Positions 1 through 9,087 of a DNA stretch of 64,000 bases are shown here, piece by piece. The notes beneath the pieces are model-generated. The model made no database searches. It was not told where the DNA came from and saw only the letters and a program-made list of their open reading frames with translations. The DNA is from an uncultured Paracoccaceae bacterium (GTDB lineage: Bacteria > Pseudomonadota > Alphaproteobacteria > Rhodobacterales > Rhodobacteraceae). Position numbers and translations under genes: made by a program. The DNA lies in assembly GCA_947503765.1 (NCBI GenBank), contig CANNFA010000005.1, forward strand, positions 186,001 through 250,000, written 5' to 3'. Within the stretch, counting starts at the first letter, position 1; the number at the start of each line of letters is the position of its first letter.

Positions 1-213
1 ACCCGCGGACTGGAGCCGCCCGATCCGATGGTCGCGGTGCTGTGGCATCTGGAACAGCCCGGCCAGAACGGGCCGGTGATCGTCCATCTCGACCGCAACC
101 CGGTGCATCTGTTTCCCGAACTGGTCGAGCGCGGCTGGCTTTACCGGGTCACGCCCGAGGCCGAAGGCGCGCTGACGCTGACCCTTCTGCCCGCGCCGAA
201 GGATCCGGCGTGA
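1..213 (+). CDS. DUF2249 domain protein, C-terminal part (left edge truncated)
   Basis: The frame is open from base 1 and ends at TGA 211-213, so only the last 70 residues are present. They begin TRGLEPPDPM and continue through a His-Leu-Asp-Arg-Asn-Pro segment to LFPELVERGW. RGLEPP(D/E)PM near the start and a DR(N/E)P...PELxERGW segment later are recalled features of the DUF2249 family, whose biochemical role is unknown but which often sits beside hemerythrin, NnrS and nitric-oxide genes. The next gene starts at an overlapping GTGA, so the two are probably co-transcribed. The true start lies outside the window. Confidence 0.65.
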   Translation, partial: TRGLEPPDPMVAVLWHLEQPGQNGPVIVHLDRNPVHLFPELVERGWLYRVTPEAEGALTLTLLPAPKDPA

Positions 214-1484
214 GCAGTACCGGCTTTCTGGGCGGTGCAAAGGACCGGCTGCTGCCCGTCTCTGTCCCGTTCCGGTTCTTCCTGGGCGCGGTGCTGTTCC
301 ATCTTGCCGCCTGGGCGGTTCTGTTCGGCGCGGCCGACTGGCTGGCCGGCCATGTCGGCGGGCCGGGGCCGATCCTGGCAGCGATCCATCTGGCGACGCT
401 GGGCGTGTTCGCGATGACCGCGATCGGCGCCAGCTATCAGCTTTTGCCCGTGGCCACGCGGCGCCCGCTGGCGCGCGACTGGCCGACAAAGGTCAGCTTC
501 TGGCTGCTGGCGCCGGGCATCTGCATTCTGACCTGGGGCATGTACGCGGCAGAGATTGCGGCGATGCAGACCGGCGCCGTGCTGGTCTGCGCCGGGCTCG
601 TGGTCTTCGCGGTCCTGACGGCCGACAACTTGCGGCGGGCCGGCAGCGTGGCGCTGGTCGCCTCGCATGGCTGGGGGGCGCTGGCCGCGCTCATCGCCTT
701 CGCGGTGCCGGGCCTGCTGCTGGTCTGGGATTTCGGGGCCGGGTTCCTGGACGATCACAGTGGATTGGCGGCGGTGCATATGGTGCTGGCCGCTTACGGG
801 TTCATGGGGCTGCTGGCGCTGGGGTTCAGCCTGGTGCTGGTGCCGATGTTCGCCCTGTCGCGCAGCCTGCCGCAGCGGCCCGGCCAGACGCAGCTGGTGC
901 TGGCCGGCCTGGCGCTGACCGGCTTTGGCCTGGGCTGGCTGACCGGCATCCCGGCGCTGACATGGGCGGCGCTGGTGGCCGGCGCGGGGGCTATCGGCGC
1001 CTATCTGTGGCTGATGCGCACGGCCATGGCGCGGCGGATGCGCAAGCGGCTGGGCCTGTCCTTCGTGCTGATCCGCGCCTCCTGGGCCTTGCTGGCGTTC
1101 AGCCTGATCCTGGGCGCGGCGGTGGTGACGGGCCTGCCCATTCCCAACGCCCCGGCCCTGTTCGGCTTTGTTCTGCTGGCGGGCTGGCTGCTGACCTTCC
1201 TGACCGGCATCCTGCAACGGATCATGCCGTTCCTGGCCTCGATGCATGCCGCCGGCGCGTCGGGCCTGCCGGCCTCGCCCTCCAGCCTGACCGCCGAGAT
1301 GCCGCTGAAAATCCATGCCTTCTGCCATTTCGGCGCGCTGGCTGTCTGTTCGGCGGGAATCGTGCTGGACCAAACGCTACTGGTGCGGCTGGGCGCCGGG
1401 CTTGGCGTGCTGGGCGCGCTGGCCTTTGCCGGGTTCGCGCTCAACGTGTTGTGGCAGCTCAAGGCGATCCGGGCCGGCGCATGA
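210..1484 (+). CDS. Multi-pass membrane protein, heme-copper-oxidase-I-like, next to nitric-oxide-type genes
   Basis: The 424-residue product is almost entirely hydrophobic, with about 11-12 predicted membrane segments. I chose the GTG at 210, which overlaps the preceding stop as GTGA; the frame is open further upstream but that part reads as a shadow of the previous gene. Histidines lie in segments such as AIHLATLGVFAMTAIGASYQLLPV, HMVLAAYGFMGLLALG and KIHAFCHF, a pattern reminiscent of subunit I of heme-copper oxidases and of uncharacterised membrane proteins found with denitrification genes. DUF2249 precedes it and a hemerythrin-like gene follows, which suggests a role in nitric-oxide or redox handling. 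That role is inference; heme binding is not proven by the sequence. Confidence 0.5.
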   Translation: MSSTGFLGGAKDRLLPVSVPFRFFLGAVLFHLAAWAVLFGAADWLAGHVGGPGPILAAIHLATLGVFAMTAIGASYQLLPVATRRPLARDWPTKVSFWLLAPGICILTWGMYAAEIAAMQTGAVLVCAGLVVFAVLTADNLRRAGSVALVASHGWGALAALIAFAVPGLLLVWDFGAGFLDDHSGLAAVHMVLAAYGFMGLLALGFSLVLVPMFALSRSLPQRPGQTQLVLAGLALTGFGLGWLTGIPALTWAALVAGAGAIGAYLWLMRTAMARRMRKRLGLSFVLIRASWALLAFSLILGAAVVTGLPIPNAPALFGFVLLAGWLLTFLTGILQRIMPFLASMHAAGASGLPASPSSLTAEMPLKIHAFCHFGALAVCSAGIVLDQTLLVRLGAGLGVLGALAFAGFALNVLWQLKAIRAGA

Positions 1485-1518
1485 CGCGGCCTCGGGCGCC
1501 TTTCAACAGACTTGCTTT

Positions 1519-1540
1519 CCCTATTTCGGTATTATAGTAC
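1519..1540 (+). promoter_or_regulatory. Candidate shared operator/promoter motif upstream of the hemerythrin gene
   Basis: Read on the plus strand the site is CCCTA-TT-T-CG-GTATTA-T-AGTAC. Seventeen of 22 positions match the minus-strand sequence at 11349-11370 upstream of had, in the same orientation and at a similar distance from the start (58 bp here, 68 bp there). The left arm also forms an inverted repeat with AAATAGG at 1543-1549. The region is A/T-rich against a GC-rich background. The binding factor is unknown. Confidence 0.45.
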
Positions 1541-1597
1541 TTAAATAGGATTATCAGGCGGCCCGCAAGAAGCCCCACAAGAAGCAAGGAACCGGAC

Positions 1598-2101
1598 ATG
1601 ACCTTTTCCCGCCGTACCGCACAGCTTTTGCACGAAGACCACCAGGCCACGATCCAGGTCATCGAGGCGCTGGACGACCTGATCGCCAAATCGCGCAAGA
1701 AGGCGCCCGATACCAGCGATCCGGCGGTGAACAAGGTGCTGCAAAGCGCCTCGACCGCGATCGAAGAGGAAATCAGCGAGCATTTCGCCTTCGAGGAGGA
1801 CGAGCTGTTCACCCGGCTCGAGGAAATGGGCGATGTCGGCATCGGCGAGCACCTGCGCGCCGAACATGCCGCCCTGCTGCCGCTGGGCAAGACGGTGGCC
1901 GACGGCGCGCGCGACGCGCTGGCGAACGGGTTCACCGATCAAAGCTGGGCAACCTTTCGTGATGCTGCGGGCGAGCTGATCGAACGGATGTTCTCGCATA
2001 TCCAGAAAGAGGAAATGGCGCTGCTGCCGGCGCTGGACGATCTGCTGGATGCCGAAACCGACATGGAATTGTCCGGCGCCTACGAGGCCGCCCATATGTG
2101 A
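1598..2101 (+). CDS. Hemerythrin HHE-domain protein
   Basis: The protein has 167 residues, all one four-helix HHE-type bundle. Iron-ligand-type residues are visible in order: HEDH near residues 12-15, EHFAFEEDE near 60, EHLRAEHAALL near 87-93, and HIQKEE near 138. Hemerythrin-like proteins bind O2 or NO at a di-iron site or take part in repair and sensing; a cytoplasmic location is likely as there is no signal peptide. It follows the DUF2249 and membrane-protein genes but has its own A/T-rich upstream region containing the motif shared with the benzoyl-CoA operon, so co-expression under low oxygen or nitric oxide is a reasonable inference. The exact function is not determined. Confidence 0.85.
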   Translation: MTFSRRTAQLLHEDHQATIQVIEALDDLIAKSRKKAPDTSDPAVNKVLQSASTAIEEEISEHFAFEEDELFTRLEEMGDVGIGEHLRAEHAALLPLGKTVADGARDALANGFTDQSWATFRDAAGELIERMFSHIQKEEMALLPALDDLLDAETDMELSGAYEAAHM

Positions 2102-2173
2102 CGCGGCATGGGGCGGGCCGCGCAGCCTGCGTCGCATCATCATCCTGTAACGCATCAGCCAACGAGGCCCGCG

Positions 2174-3154
2174 ATGACATCGAAGCCCGCCGATATCCAG
2201 CTGAATCCGCTGACCCCCGACGATCTGGAAGCGGTCATCGCGATCGATTCGGCGTCCTCGGGCACCTCGCGGCGCGGCTATTTCGAAAAGCGCCTGGTGG
2301 CCGCGACGGAACGGCCGCAGGATTACGTCTTTGTCGGGCTGTCGGTGGGCGGCACCCTGGTCGGCTTTGCCTTTGCCGGGGTGGTCAGTGGCGCGTTCGG
2401 CCAGTCGGGGGCCAGCGCCTCGCTGGATGCGATCGGCGTCAGCCCGGATCACGCGATGCAGGGCTATGGTCACAAGTTGCTGGCAGAGGTCGAAGCGGTG
2501 CTGAAGCGCAAGGGCGTGACAACCCTGGCCAGCCAGATCGACTGGCCGCAGCAGCCGGTCCTCGGCTTCATGGCCCATGCCGGTTTCGCGCTGGCACCGC
2601 GGCTGATCCTGGTGCGCAGCACCGCCGAGATCCCGCCCGAACTGGAGGAGGAGGAAGAACCGGCAGAGCTGGATTACAGCTCTCCGGTCGGCGATCCGGG
2701 CAATGCGCTGTCGCGCGACAGGATCCCGGTCCGGTCGATGAAGGCAGAGGATCTGGCCAAGATCGTCTCTATCGACGCGGCCAATACCGGCACGAAGCGG
2801 CGCGATTACTACACCCGCAAGCAATACGAGACGCTGGAGCAGAGCGGCGTCCAGGTATCGCTGGTTGCCGAGGAAGACGGCTATCCCGTCGGCTTCATCA
2901 TGGCGCGGGTGGATTTCGGCGAATTCGGCCGCGCCGGCACGGAGGCGGTGATGGATTCCATCGGCGTCGATCCGGGTTTTCACGGCAAGGGAATCGGGCG
3001 CGCGCTGATGGCACGACTGATGGGCAACCTGGGAAGCCTGCGGGTGGAAACGGTGCGCACCGAGGTGGCCTGGACCGACACGCGGCTGACTGATTATTTC
3101 GCCGGGGTCGGCTTTGCCCCGGCGCAGCGGATCGCGCTGACCAAGACCCTGTAG
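2174..3154 (+). CDS. Tandem GNAT N-acetyltransferase (two domains)
   Basis: I start at ATG 2174, preceded by GAGG; an open frame extends upstream to 2108 but gives a low-complexity leader. The 326-residue product holds two GNAT folds, about residues 5-150 and 185-326. Each shows the acetyl-CoA binding signature: LDAIGVSPDHAMQGYGHKLL in the first and DSIGVDPGFHGKGIGRAL in the second. An acidic linker (EEEEEPAE) separates them. GNATs transfer acetyl groups to amines. In Rhodopseudomonas palustris the GNAT BadL acetylates benzoate-CoA ligase, and this gene lies next to a benzoyl-CoA cluster, so protein acetylation of a pathway enzyme is possible. That link is inference; a small-molecule substrate is equally possible. 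Confidence 0.8.
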   Translation: MTSKPADIQLNPLTPDDLEAVIAIDSASSGTSRRGYFEKRLVAATERPQDYVFVGLSVGGTLVGFAFAGVVSGAFGQSGASASLDAIGVSPDHAMQGYGHKLLAEVEAVLKRKGVTTLASQIDWPQQPVLGFMAHAGFALAPRLILVRSTAEIPPELEEEEEPAELDYSSPVGDPGNALSRDRIPVRSMKAEDLAKIVSIDAANTGTKRRDYYTRKQYETLEQSGVQVSLVAEEDGYPVGFIMARVDFGEFGRAGTEAVMDSIGVDPGFHGKGIGRALMARLMGNLGSLRVETVRTEVAWTDTRLTDYFAGVGFAPAQRIALTKTL

Positions 3155-3408
3155 CAGGGCCTGACGCAACCGGACCATCAGCGCGGCGCGGATCGGCGAT
3201 CCGCGCCAGCATTCTCATTCATGGTCGGGAGATTTCGCGAAACCGGGCGTGTTCGAGACTGCGTGCCCACCCCGTCGAAGGCGTCGCGGATCCGATACCA
3301 CCCGATCAGTGCACGCGCTGTCGCCTACCGCGTTCCGCCGCATTCACCCGATTGCCCAACCCCCGGACAATCGGATGAATGCTCTGAATCCGGTAGAGCC
3401 AAAAGGCT

Positions 3409-3651
3409 CTAATGCAGGGCCTCGTATTTCGCCTGCAGCTCTTCCTTGCTCTCTTCCCAGTCGGGATTGGGCAGGATGCAGGCTTCGGGGCAGACCAGCA
3501 TGCATTGCGGCTCGTCTTCCTCGCCGACGCATTCGGTGCATTTCATCGGGTCGATGATATACATCGGATCGCCCGCCGTGATCGCCTCGTTCGGGCAGAC
3601 CGGTTCGCAGGCATCGCAGGCCGTGCAGGCATCAACGATCATCAGGGCCAT
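3409..3651 (-). CDS. fdx: 2[4Fe-4S] ferredoxin of the benzoyl-CoA reductase operon
   Basis: The 80-residue protein carries CTACDACEPVCP and CTECVGEEDEPQCMLVCP. The second motif has an eight-residue insertion between its second and third cysteines, and a C-terminal helix follows; both features mark the Allochromatium/Thauera type of low-potential 2[4Fe-4S] ferredoxin. A strong AGGAGG precedes ATG 3651. It is the last gene of the had-oah-dch-bcrCBAD-fdx operon, 25 bp after bcrD. In Thauera aromatica this ferredoxin is reduced by 2-oxoglutarate:ferredoxin oxidoreductase (KorAB) and donates electrons to benzoyl-CoA reductase; the divergent korAB genes make the same circuit likely here. Confidence 0.95.
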   Translation of the reverse strand: MALMIVDACTACDACEPVCPNEAITAGDPMYIIDPMKCTECVGEEDEPQCMLVCPEACILPNPDWEESKEELQAKYEALH

Positions 3652-3676
3652 TTGTCATTCCTCCTGTTTCAAACTT

Positions 3677-4525
3677 TCACGACGCCTTCAGCATCTGTCC
3701 GCTGGAGGCCAGCTTTTCGGACCGGAACGCGCCCCAGAGAGCGGCGCCGATCGCCCCGGCAAAGATCGAATCGGGGTGATTGACCACGCGTGCGCCGTCC
3801 ATGCCCTTCATCTTGGCCAAGCTTTCGCGCAGCGCCTCGCACAGGCCCTCGTCAAGCCCCATGCCGCCGGTCATCATGATGACATCGTCCTTGACGCCGA
3901 TGGATTTGAGCAGGCGCGCCAGCCGGCTGGCCATCGACAGGTGGATGCCCTTGAGGATGTTCGGCGCCGTGATCCCGCGCGAGACCATGTTGATGACATC
4001 GGTTTCCGCCAGAACGGCGCAGATCGACGAGACCTCTTCGGGATCGTCGCCCTGGATCGACAGGGTGCCGATCTCGTCCTGGGCGATGCCCAGATAGCGG
4101 GCGATGTTTTCCAGGAACTGGCCGGAACCGGACGCGCATTGGCTGGTCATCTTGTAATTCGTGACCTTGCCCTTGTCGTCGGTGATCATCGCCCGGCCGT
4201 GCAGCGCGCCGCTGTCGAGGATCGCGCCCGTTTCGGGGTTGAGATACCGCGCGCCGCGCGCATGGCTGGTCATCGAGTAGAAATGCCCGGTATGGAACGG
4301 GATCGCCTCGCCCTCGCCGGTCGTGGCGACGTAGTCGATATCCTCTTCCTTGAGGCCGGCATCCTCCAGCGCCTGGTCGAATGCCTCTCGCGCCAGCTGC
4401 ATCGGATCGCGCTGGCGGATGCGCAGGCTGCATTTCGCCAGCCATTCCTCGTTTCCGTCCTCGACCCGGAAGATCACCGCCTTGACGACCCCGGTGCCGA
4501 CGTCGATGCCTGCTGTCAGTGTCAT
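3677..4525 (-). CDS. bcrD: Benzoyl-CoA reductase subunit D (ATPase/activator module)
   Basis: The 282 residues match the size of Thauera BcrD. It is an ASKHA-fold ATPase of the BadF/BadG/HgdC family: [10 protein letters not shown] near the N-terminus is the phosphate loop, and [11 protein letters not shown] and SSICAV hold the two cysteines that, with those of BcrA, bridge a [4Fe-4S] cluster. ATP hydrolysis by BcrA/BcrD drives electrons from ferredoxin onto the BcrB/BcrC active site that dearomatises benzoyl-CoA. The start overlaps the bcrA stop by ATGA (4522-4525), so translation is coupled. Confidence 0.95.
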   Translation of the reverse strand: MTLTAGIDVGTGVVKAVIFRVEDGNEEWLAKCSLRIRQRDPMQLAREAFDQALEDAGLKEEDIDYVATTGEGEAIPFHTGHFYSMTSHARGARYLNPETGAILDSGALHGRAMITDDKGKVTNYKMTSQCASGSGQFLENIARYLGIAQDEIGTLSIQGDDPEEVSSICAVLAETDVINMVSRGITAPNILKGIHLSMASRLARLLKSIGVKDDVIMMTGGMGLDEGLCEALRESLAKMKGMDGARVVNHPDSIFAGAIGAALWGAFRSEKLASSGQMLKAS

Positions 4526-5847
4526 TCTTCCACTCCTTCAATGCGTCCATGCGCGGCCCGGCGGGCAAATTCCGACGCGCCCAATGCGCCGGTATAGATC
4601 GACTCGGCGCCGATATTGATCTTCACCTCGCCGTAGTTTTCCGCGATCAGTTTTTTCAATTCGCGCACCGCCGCCTCGTTCTTGGCGACGCCGCCGGTAA
4701 AGGTGAACTCGTCCGCCACCCCGCCCGACCGCGACAGGATCGACATCGAGCGCAGCACGATCGCCCGGTGCAGACCGGCCAGGATATCCTCGCGCGCCTC
4801 GCCCAGGGCCAGTCGGTCCCGCAACTCGGCGCCGGCGAAAACCGTGCAGGTGGAGTTGATGCGGGCCGGCTTTTTCGACTTCAACGCCATCGGGCCAAGC
4901 TCGTGCAGGCCCATGTTCATCTCGTCGGCGATATAGCCCAGGTAGCGGCCCGTGCCGGCGGCACAGCGGTCGTTCATCTGGAAATTCTCGACGATGCCCT
5001 CGGCATTGACCTGGATGCCCTTGGTGTCCTGTCCGCCGATATCCAGAACCGTGCGGGTCTTGGGATACATCATGTGCGCGCCCAGACCGTGGCACAGGAT
5101 TTCCGAGCGGATATGTTCCTTGGAAAACGGCAGCGTCACCCGACCATAGCCGGTGCCGACCAGGTAGGTTTCCTCCAGCTCGATCCCCAGGGCGTTCTCG
5201 GCCTTTTCACCCAGGACGGCAGCGGTCCCGTCGCCTTCCTTGGCCACCCGTCCCAGCGCGGCCTTGAACTTGGCGTTCAGGCTGCCCGAGGGCGGACGGT
5301 TTTCCACCGCGATGATCGACTTGTCATAGACGTTCAGCAGCGCGTCATAGGAAACGCCGGCCTCGCGCCCGACCTCTTCGGCCAGCGCCAGGTAGCGCGA
5401 CCCGGCGATGTCGCGGAAGAAGTCCGACTTGCGGTCGGCGCCGGGGGCGAACATGGCCGTCGCCTCGTCCCGCAGCCGGCGGAACACCTCGCGCAGCGCC
5501 GCCTTGATGGCGTCGCCGGTCTTCTCGAACCGCTCGCCGCGCACCAGCTTTATGCAGGTCTCCTCCAGATCGCCCAGCTGTTCGAGGAACTGCTCCAGCC
5601 TGAACGAGCGTTCAAGCGCGCCCAGGAATTCCTCGACCTGGTCGGTCAGCGTGCCGGCGGCGCCGAATTCGCGGCGGAACAGGGTGAACCGCGCGTCGAT
5701 CTTGGCCTCTTCGGTGGCCACCTTGCAGGCGGTTTCGTAATTGGAGCGCGAATTGGTGATGCCGCGTCCCAGCACCTTTTCATCCTCGTCCATCATGACC
5801 GCCTTGGTGGTGGTCGATCCCAGGTCGATGCCTACAAAGGTCTTCAT
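4522..5847 (-). CDS. bcrA: Benzoyl-CoA reductase subunit A (ATPase/activator module)
   Basis: The open frame reaches back to 6144, but the family start is ATG 5847 ([17 protein letters not shown]), overlapping the bcrB stop by ATGA. The 441 residues fit Thauera BcrA (about 440) rather than the smaller Azoarcus BzdQ. The [10 protein letters not shown] phosphate loop lies near residue 8; [12 protein letters not shown] and [10 protein letters not shown] provide the cluster cysteines. A region of about 100 residues rich in charged helix near 60-170 is the insertion typical of this subunit. With BcrD it forms the ATP-driven electron activator of class I benzoyl-CoA reductase in the cytoplasm. Confidence 0.95.
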   Translation of the reverse strand: MKTFVGIDLGSTTTKAVMMDEDEKVLGRGITNSRSNYETACKVATEEAKIDARFTLFRREFGAAGTLTDQVEEFLGALERSFRLEQFLEQLGDLEETCIKLVRGERFEKTGDAIKAALREVFRRLRDEATAMFAPGADRKSDFFRDIAGSRYLALAEEVGREAGVSYDALLNVYDKSIIAVENRPPSGSLNAKFKAALGRVAKEGDGTAAVLGEKAENALGIELEETYLVGTGYGRVTLPFSKEHIRSEILCHGLGAHMMYPKTRTVLDIGGQDTKGIQVNAEGIVENFQMNDRCAAGTGRYLGYIADEMNMGLHELGPMALKSKKPARINSTCTVFAGAELRDRLALGEAREDILAGLHRAIVLRSMSILSRSGGVADEFTFTGGVAKNEAAVRELKKLIAENYGEVKINIGAESIYTGALGASEFARRAAHGRIEGVEE

Positions 5848-7151
5848 GCCGCCGCCCCCTTGCCGCTGCGTTTCTGTTCGACCATCTGGAAATAGCTCTC
5901 CAGACGGTTCTTGACGTTGGCCGCCGAGAAGTAGCGCGGATCGACCAGGTCGGTTTCGATGAAGGCCGCCGGCTTGCCGGTGCGCTTCTCGACCTCGCGC
6001 ATGATCAGCAATTGCCCGGCGGAGAAGCTGTTGCAGCTCTTGATCGAGTTGATCAGCAGCCCGTCGGCCTCGTATTCGTTGATGTAGTCGCTCAGCATGT
6101 CGATCCGCATCGGCAGCGACCGGTTGGTGTAGACGCCAAGGCAATATTCAGCGAGCGATTCCAGCGGCCTGTCGGGATCGTGGCGGAAGCCGTAATCGTA
6201 GGTGCCGCCGACCTTGGTGTAGGACGACGCCACGACGGTCGCGCCCTCGTCATAGAACATCTTCCAGAACTGGCGGAAACTGGTGTAGTTCGGCGGCCCC
6301 TCGACGACGAGGCGGTATTTCTCCTCGGTCATCTGTCCGTCGGGGGTGACCGGGCCCAGCCCCTTGGCCATCCGCGCCTCGACCTCTTCGCGCAGGAACC
6401 GGTAATAGTCGATCGCGTCGTCGGTGCCGCGGAACGCGCCGAAGATCGGGCCGATATAGTAGATGCCGCCGAAATAGGCGTCGATCGGGCTGGGCTTGTT
6501 CTTGCCGGTCGCCAGGATGTGCACCAGATCATCCTCGGCCTGGGCCGATTTCTTGAGGTATTCGCGCAGCCGGTCGATATCGAACTTGACGCCGGACACT
6601 TCCTCCAGAGTCGGGATCACCGTCTCCTTCAGCTGCTTGACCATGTACTGCACCATGTTCGGCGTGACCTTGCCGTCGGCCATGTACGGGGTCTGCAGGA
6701 AGATGGTCGGGCATTTGTACTGCTCGCGCAGCAGCTCGAACCATTTGAGGAAGGTGAAGCAGCCGGTATAGGACAGCAGCAGCACGTCGGGTTTCGGCAG
6801 CTCCTTGCCGTTGGGCCCGATATTGCCCTTCAGCATCATGCCGATGTCGGATTTGACGTAGGTGCAGACATCCTCGGAATGGCCGGCGCGCTCTGCCTCC
6901 ATGATATAGGCGCCCGATTGGCGGCGCAGGCCGGACTGGATCGCGTTGACCTCGGGCAGGTTGTTGACCAGGTCGAAGCACATGATCAACTCGTTCAGAT
7001 TACCCGGCACGAAGGTCGAGGCGACCTTGGCCCCGGTCTGCGGTGCATCGGTCAGACGGTCGTAATGCTTGGCCATCATCTCCTTCTGCTTGATCATCGA
7101 GGCGTCCTTGAGGACGTCGGCGGGCTGGGCCTTCACAAGACGGGTGTTCAT
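5844..7151 (-). CDS. bcrB: Benzoyl-CoA reductase subunit B (substrate-reducing module)
   Basis: The 435 residues belong to the 2-hydroxyglutaryl-CoA dehydratase D-component/BcrB family and fit Thauera BcrB in length. Cysteines are seen in MCFDLV, YTGCFTF, EQYKCPT and [11 protein letters not shown], candidates for ligating the active-site cluster shared with BcrC. The heterodimer binds benzoyl-CoA and performs the two-electron Birch-like reduction to cyclohexa-1,5-diene-1-carbonyl-CoA. It overlaps both neighbours by ATGA (5844-5847 and 7148-7151), in the transcription order bcrC-bcrB-bcrA-bcrD. Confidence 0.95.
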   Translation of the reverse strand: MNTRLVKAQPADVLKDASMIKQKEMMAKHYDRLTDAPQTGAKVASTFVPGNLNELIMCFDLVNNLPEVNAIQSGLRRQSGAYIMEAERAGHSEDVCTYVKSDIGMMLKGNIGPNGKELPKPDVLLLSYTGCFTFLKWFELLREQYKCPTIFLQTPYMADGKVTPNMVQYMVKQLKETVIPTLEEVSGVKFDIDRLREYLKKSAQAEDDLVHILATGKNKPSPIDAYFGGIYYIGPIFGAFRGTDDAIDYYRFLREEVEARMAKGLGPVTPDGQMTEEKYRLVVEGPPNYTSFRQFWKMFYDEGATVVASSYTKVGGTYDYGFRHDPDRPLESLAEYCLGVYTNRSLPMRIDMLSDYINEYEADGLLINSIKSCNSFSAGQLLIMREVEKRTGKPAAFIETDLVDPRYFSAANVKNRLESYFQMVEQKRSGKGAAA

Positions 7152-8323
7152 GCTGCGCTCCAGAGTTTGATTGAATCGACAAAGGTGCCGGCCTGTTCGC
7201 GGATCGGCTGCATCTGGCCGGAATTCTCGGCGTATTTGAACGCGATGAACGGGATGTCGGCCCGCTTGAGCACGTTCTGCAGGATCGGCCGGTCCAGCAG
7301 CGCCGGGTCGCAGAAGCTGGTCGAGGCGAAGATCACCCCCTCGGCGCCGGTATCGCGCACCGCGCGCACCAGGAACTGGCCCTTTTCTTCTTGATCCGGC
7401 TCGTATTTGGCGGCCGTCGACATCGAGCGGTGCAGGAAGGCCTGCGACAGGTTGTGCACCGGGTCGCCATCGGTGGGCACGTCGCCCAAGAGCCAGCGGC
7501 TGACCAGCACGAAATCGTCATCGACGATGTAGCAGCCCGACAATTCCAGCGACTTGATCAGGTTCAGGGGAGGCTGTTCGCAGAACATGCCGGTCAGGAT
7601 CACCCGGCTGTTATCCTTGATCGGCCGATCCTCTGCCGAGGCGGCGGCGACGTATTCGCGCACCAGCCTGGTATGCTCCTCGACCGGCAGCAGCAGCCCG
7701 GCGCGCAGCACCAGATAGGCCTCCGATCCCGGCGCCTTCCAGGGCTCGCGGGCGCGCAGGGCGTAGAGTTCGTTCACCGCGCGGCGGTTCTCGTTATAGA
7801 CCTCGATCGAGGCGCGGATGTCGTCATCGGTGATCTCGCGGCCGGCGATCTTTTCCAGATCGTGCAGCAATTCGCGCATCTCGCCGGTATAGAAAGTGCC
7901 GCCGATCTCATCGACATAGGTCTGGGGCACGTCGAAATATTTGACGTAAGTATCGGGGAACAGCATCTTCCACATGCCCGACAGGTTGCGGATCACGTCG
8001 CAGATCGACGGGAACAGCATGCCATCCACGAAATCCAGCCGGCCGGACACGCCCAGCTCGATCGTGGAGCGCGGGATGCGGCAGATATAGCTTTGATAAT
8101 AGGCGTCGCCGTGGATCACCTCCAGGTTGTCGCCGCCGCCCATGATGCCCAGCGGCATCATCCCGGCCGCGTGGATCAGCTCGCGCGGGACATAGACCGG
8201 CATGTAGGCGATGACCTTGCGGCCGGGCTCTGCCTCTTTCCATTCGCGCGCGGCGCTAAAGCTGAGATCGTCGTAAAGCGCCTCGCAGCGGGCGACGATG
8301 TCGGATACGGGTTGCTTGGTCAT
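7148..8323 (-). CDS. bcrC: Benzoyl-CoA reductase subunit C (substrate-reducing module)
   Basis: I use ATG 8323, which overlaps the dch stop by ATGA, instead of the GTG at 8335 four codons upstream. The 391-residue product is a BcrC/BadD-type member of the 2-hydroxyglutaryl-CoA dehydratase D family. Motifs visible include YMPVYVPRELIHAAGMMPLGI near the N-terminus, FPSICDVIRNLSGMW, FCEQPP, SGCYIVDDDFVLVSRW and STSFCDP, whose cysteines are cluster-ligand candidates. It pairs with BcrB to form the benzoyl-CoA binding half of the enzyme. Confidence 0.95.
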   Translation of the reverse strand: MTKQPVSDIVARCEALYDDLSFSAAREWKEAEPGRKVIAYMPVYVPRELIHAAGMMPLGIMGGGDNLEVIHGDAYYQSYICRIPRSTIELGVSGRLDFVDGMLFPSICDVIRNLSGMWKMLFPDTYVKYFDVPQTYVDEIGGTFYTGEMRELLHDLEKIAGREITDDDIRASIEVYNENRRAVNELYALRAREPWKAPGSEAYLVLRAGLLLPVEEHTRLVREYVAAASAEDRPIKDNSRVILTGMFCEQPPLNLIKSLELSGCYIVDDDFVLVSRWLLGDVPTDGDPVHNLSQAFLHRSMSTAAKYEPDQEEKGQFLVRAVRDTGAEGVIFASTSFCDPALLDRPILQNVLKRADIPFIAFKYAENSGQMQPIREQAGTFVDSIKLWSAA

Positions 8324-9087
8324 CGGTTTCCCCACTTTGCCGGACGCTTTTCGAGAAAGGCGTTCAGCCCCTCCACCGCGTCACCGGTTGCCATCAGATC
8401 GTTCAGATAAAGCGCCTCGACCTCGTCCAGCCGGGCGGTCATGCGGCGCACGAAAGCGCCACGCGCGGCGCGCACCGCAAGGCGCAAGGACGACGCGCTT
8501 TTGGGTGCCAGATGGGTTTTCACCCAGGTCAGGGCGGCGGCCGACGGATCGCCCGCCAGCATGTCGACCAGTCCGCTTGCCAGCGCCTCGTCCGCCGTCA
8601 CCGAGCGGCCCGAATACAGCAGATCCTCGGCCCGCGCCTGGCCCATGCGTTCGGGCATCAGGCAGGAGGCGGCCGGGGCAAAGACGCCCAGCATCATTTC
8701 GGGCTGGCCCAGCCGGGCATCGGGCGCGGCGAATATCATGTGGCCGGCCATCGCGACCTCCAGCCCGCCGCCCAGGCACTGGCCGCGCACGGCCACCAGC
8801 ACCGGCACCGGGTAGTCCAGCATCCGGCGCACCAGCGCATGCAGCGATTGCAGCATCGCGGCGCAGCTTTCGGGCAGATGTTCCTCGACCGAGGCGCCGA
8901 AACTGAAATGCGGTCCCTCGGCCTCTATCAGGACGGCCAGCAGGTCGCGCTCGTCCGCGTGGCGTGCCAGCGCGCCGTCCAGCGCCTCGATCATCGTCGC
9001 ATCGACGATATTCGCCTTGGGCCGGTTCAGCCGGAGCCGCAGCAGCGCGCCGTCCAGATCATGCGATATGGCCAGCGGTTGGTTCAT
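8320..9087 (-). CDS. dch: Cyclohexa-1,5-diene-1-carbonyl-CoA hydratase
   Basis: This 255-residue crotonase-fold protein starts at ATG 9087, overlapping the oah stop by ATGA. The oxyanion-hole region FSFGASVEEHLP and the segment VRGQCLGGGLEVAMAGHMIFA are typical of the Dch branch of enoyl-CoA hydratases. It adds water to the product of benzoyl-CoA reductase, giving 6-hydroxycyclohex-1-ene-1-carbonyl-CoA. A dch gene together with oah and had defines the Thauera/Azoarcus variant of the pathway, not the Rhodopseudomonas one that passes through cyclohex-1-ene-carboxyl-CoA. Confidence 0.92.
   Translation of the reverse strand: MNQPLAISHDLDGALLRLRLNRPKANIVDATMIEALDGALARHADERDLLAVLIEAEGPHFSFGASVEEHLPESCAAMLQSLHALVRRMLDYPVPVLVAVRGQCLGGGLEVAMAGHMIFAAPDARLGQPEMMLGVFAPAASCLMPERMGQARAEDLLYSGRSVTADEALASGLVDMLAGDPSAAALTWVKTHLAPKSASSLRLAVRAARGAFVRRMTARLDEVEALYLNDLMATGDAVEGLNAFLEKRPAKWGNR

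Noticed and set aside
4522-6144. Extended N-terminus of BcrA
   Set aside because: The 99 extra codons are the off-frame reading of bcrB; the family start [11 protein letters not shown] at 5847 overlaps the bcrB stop by ATGA.
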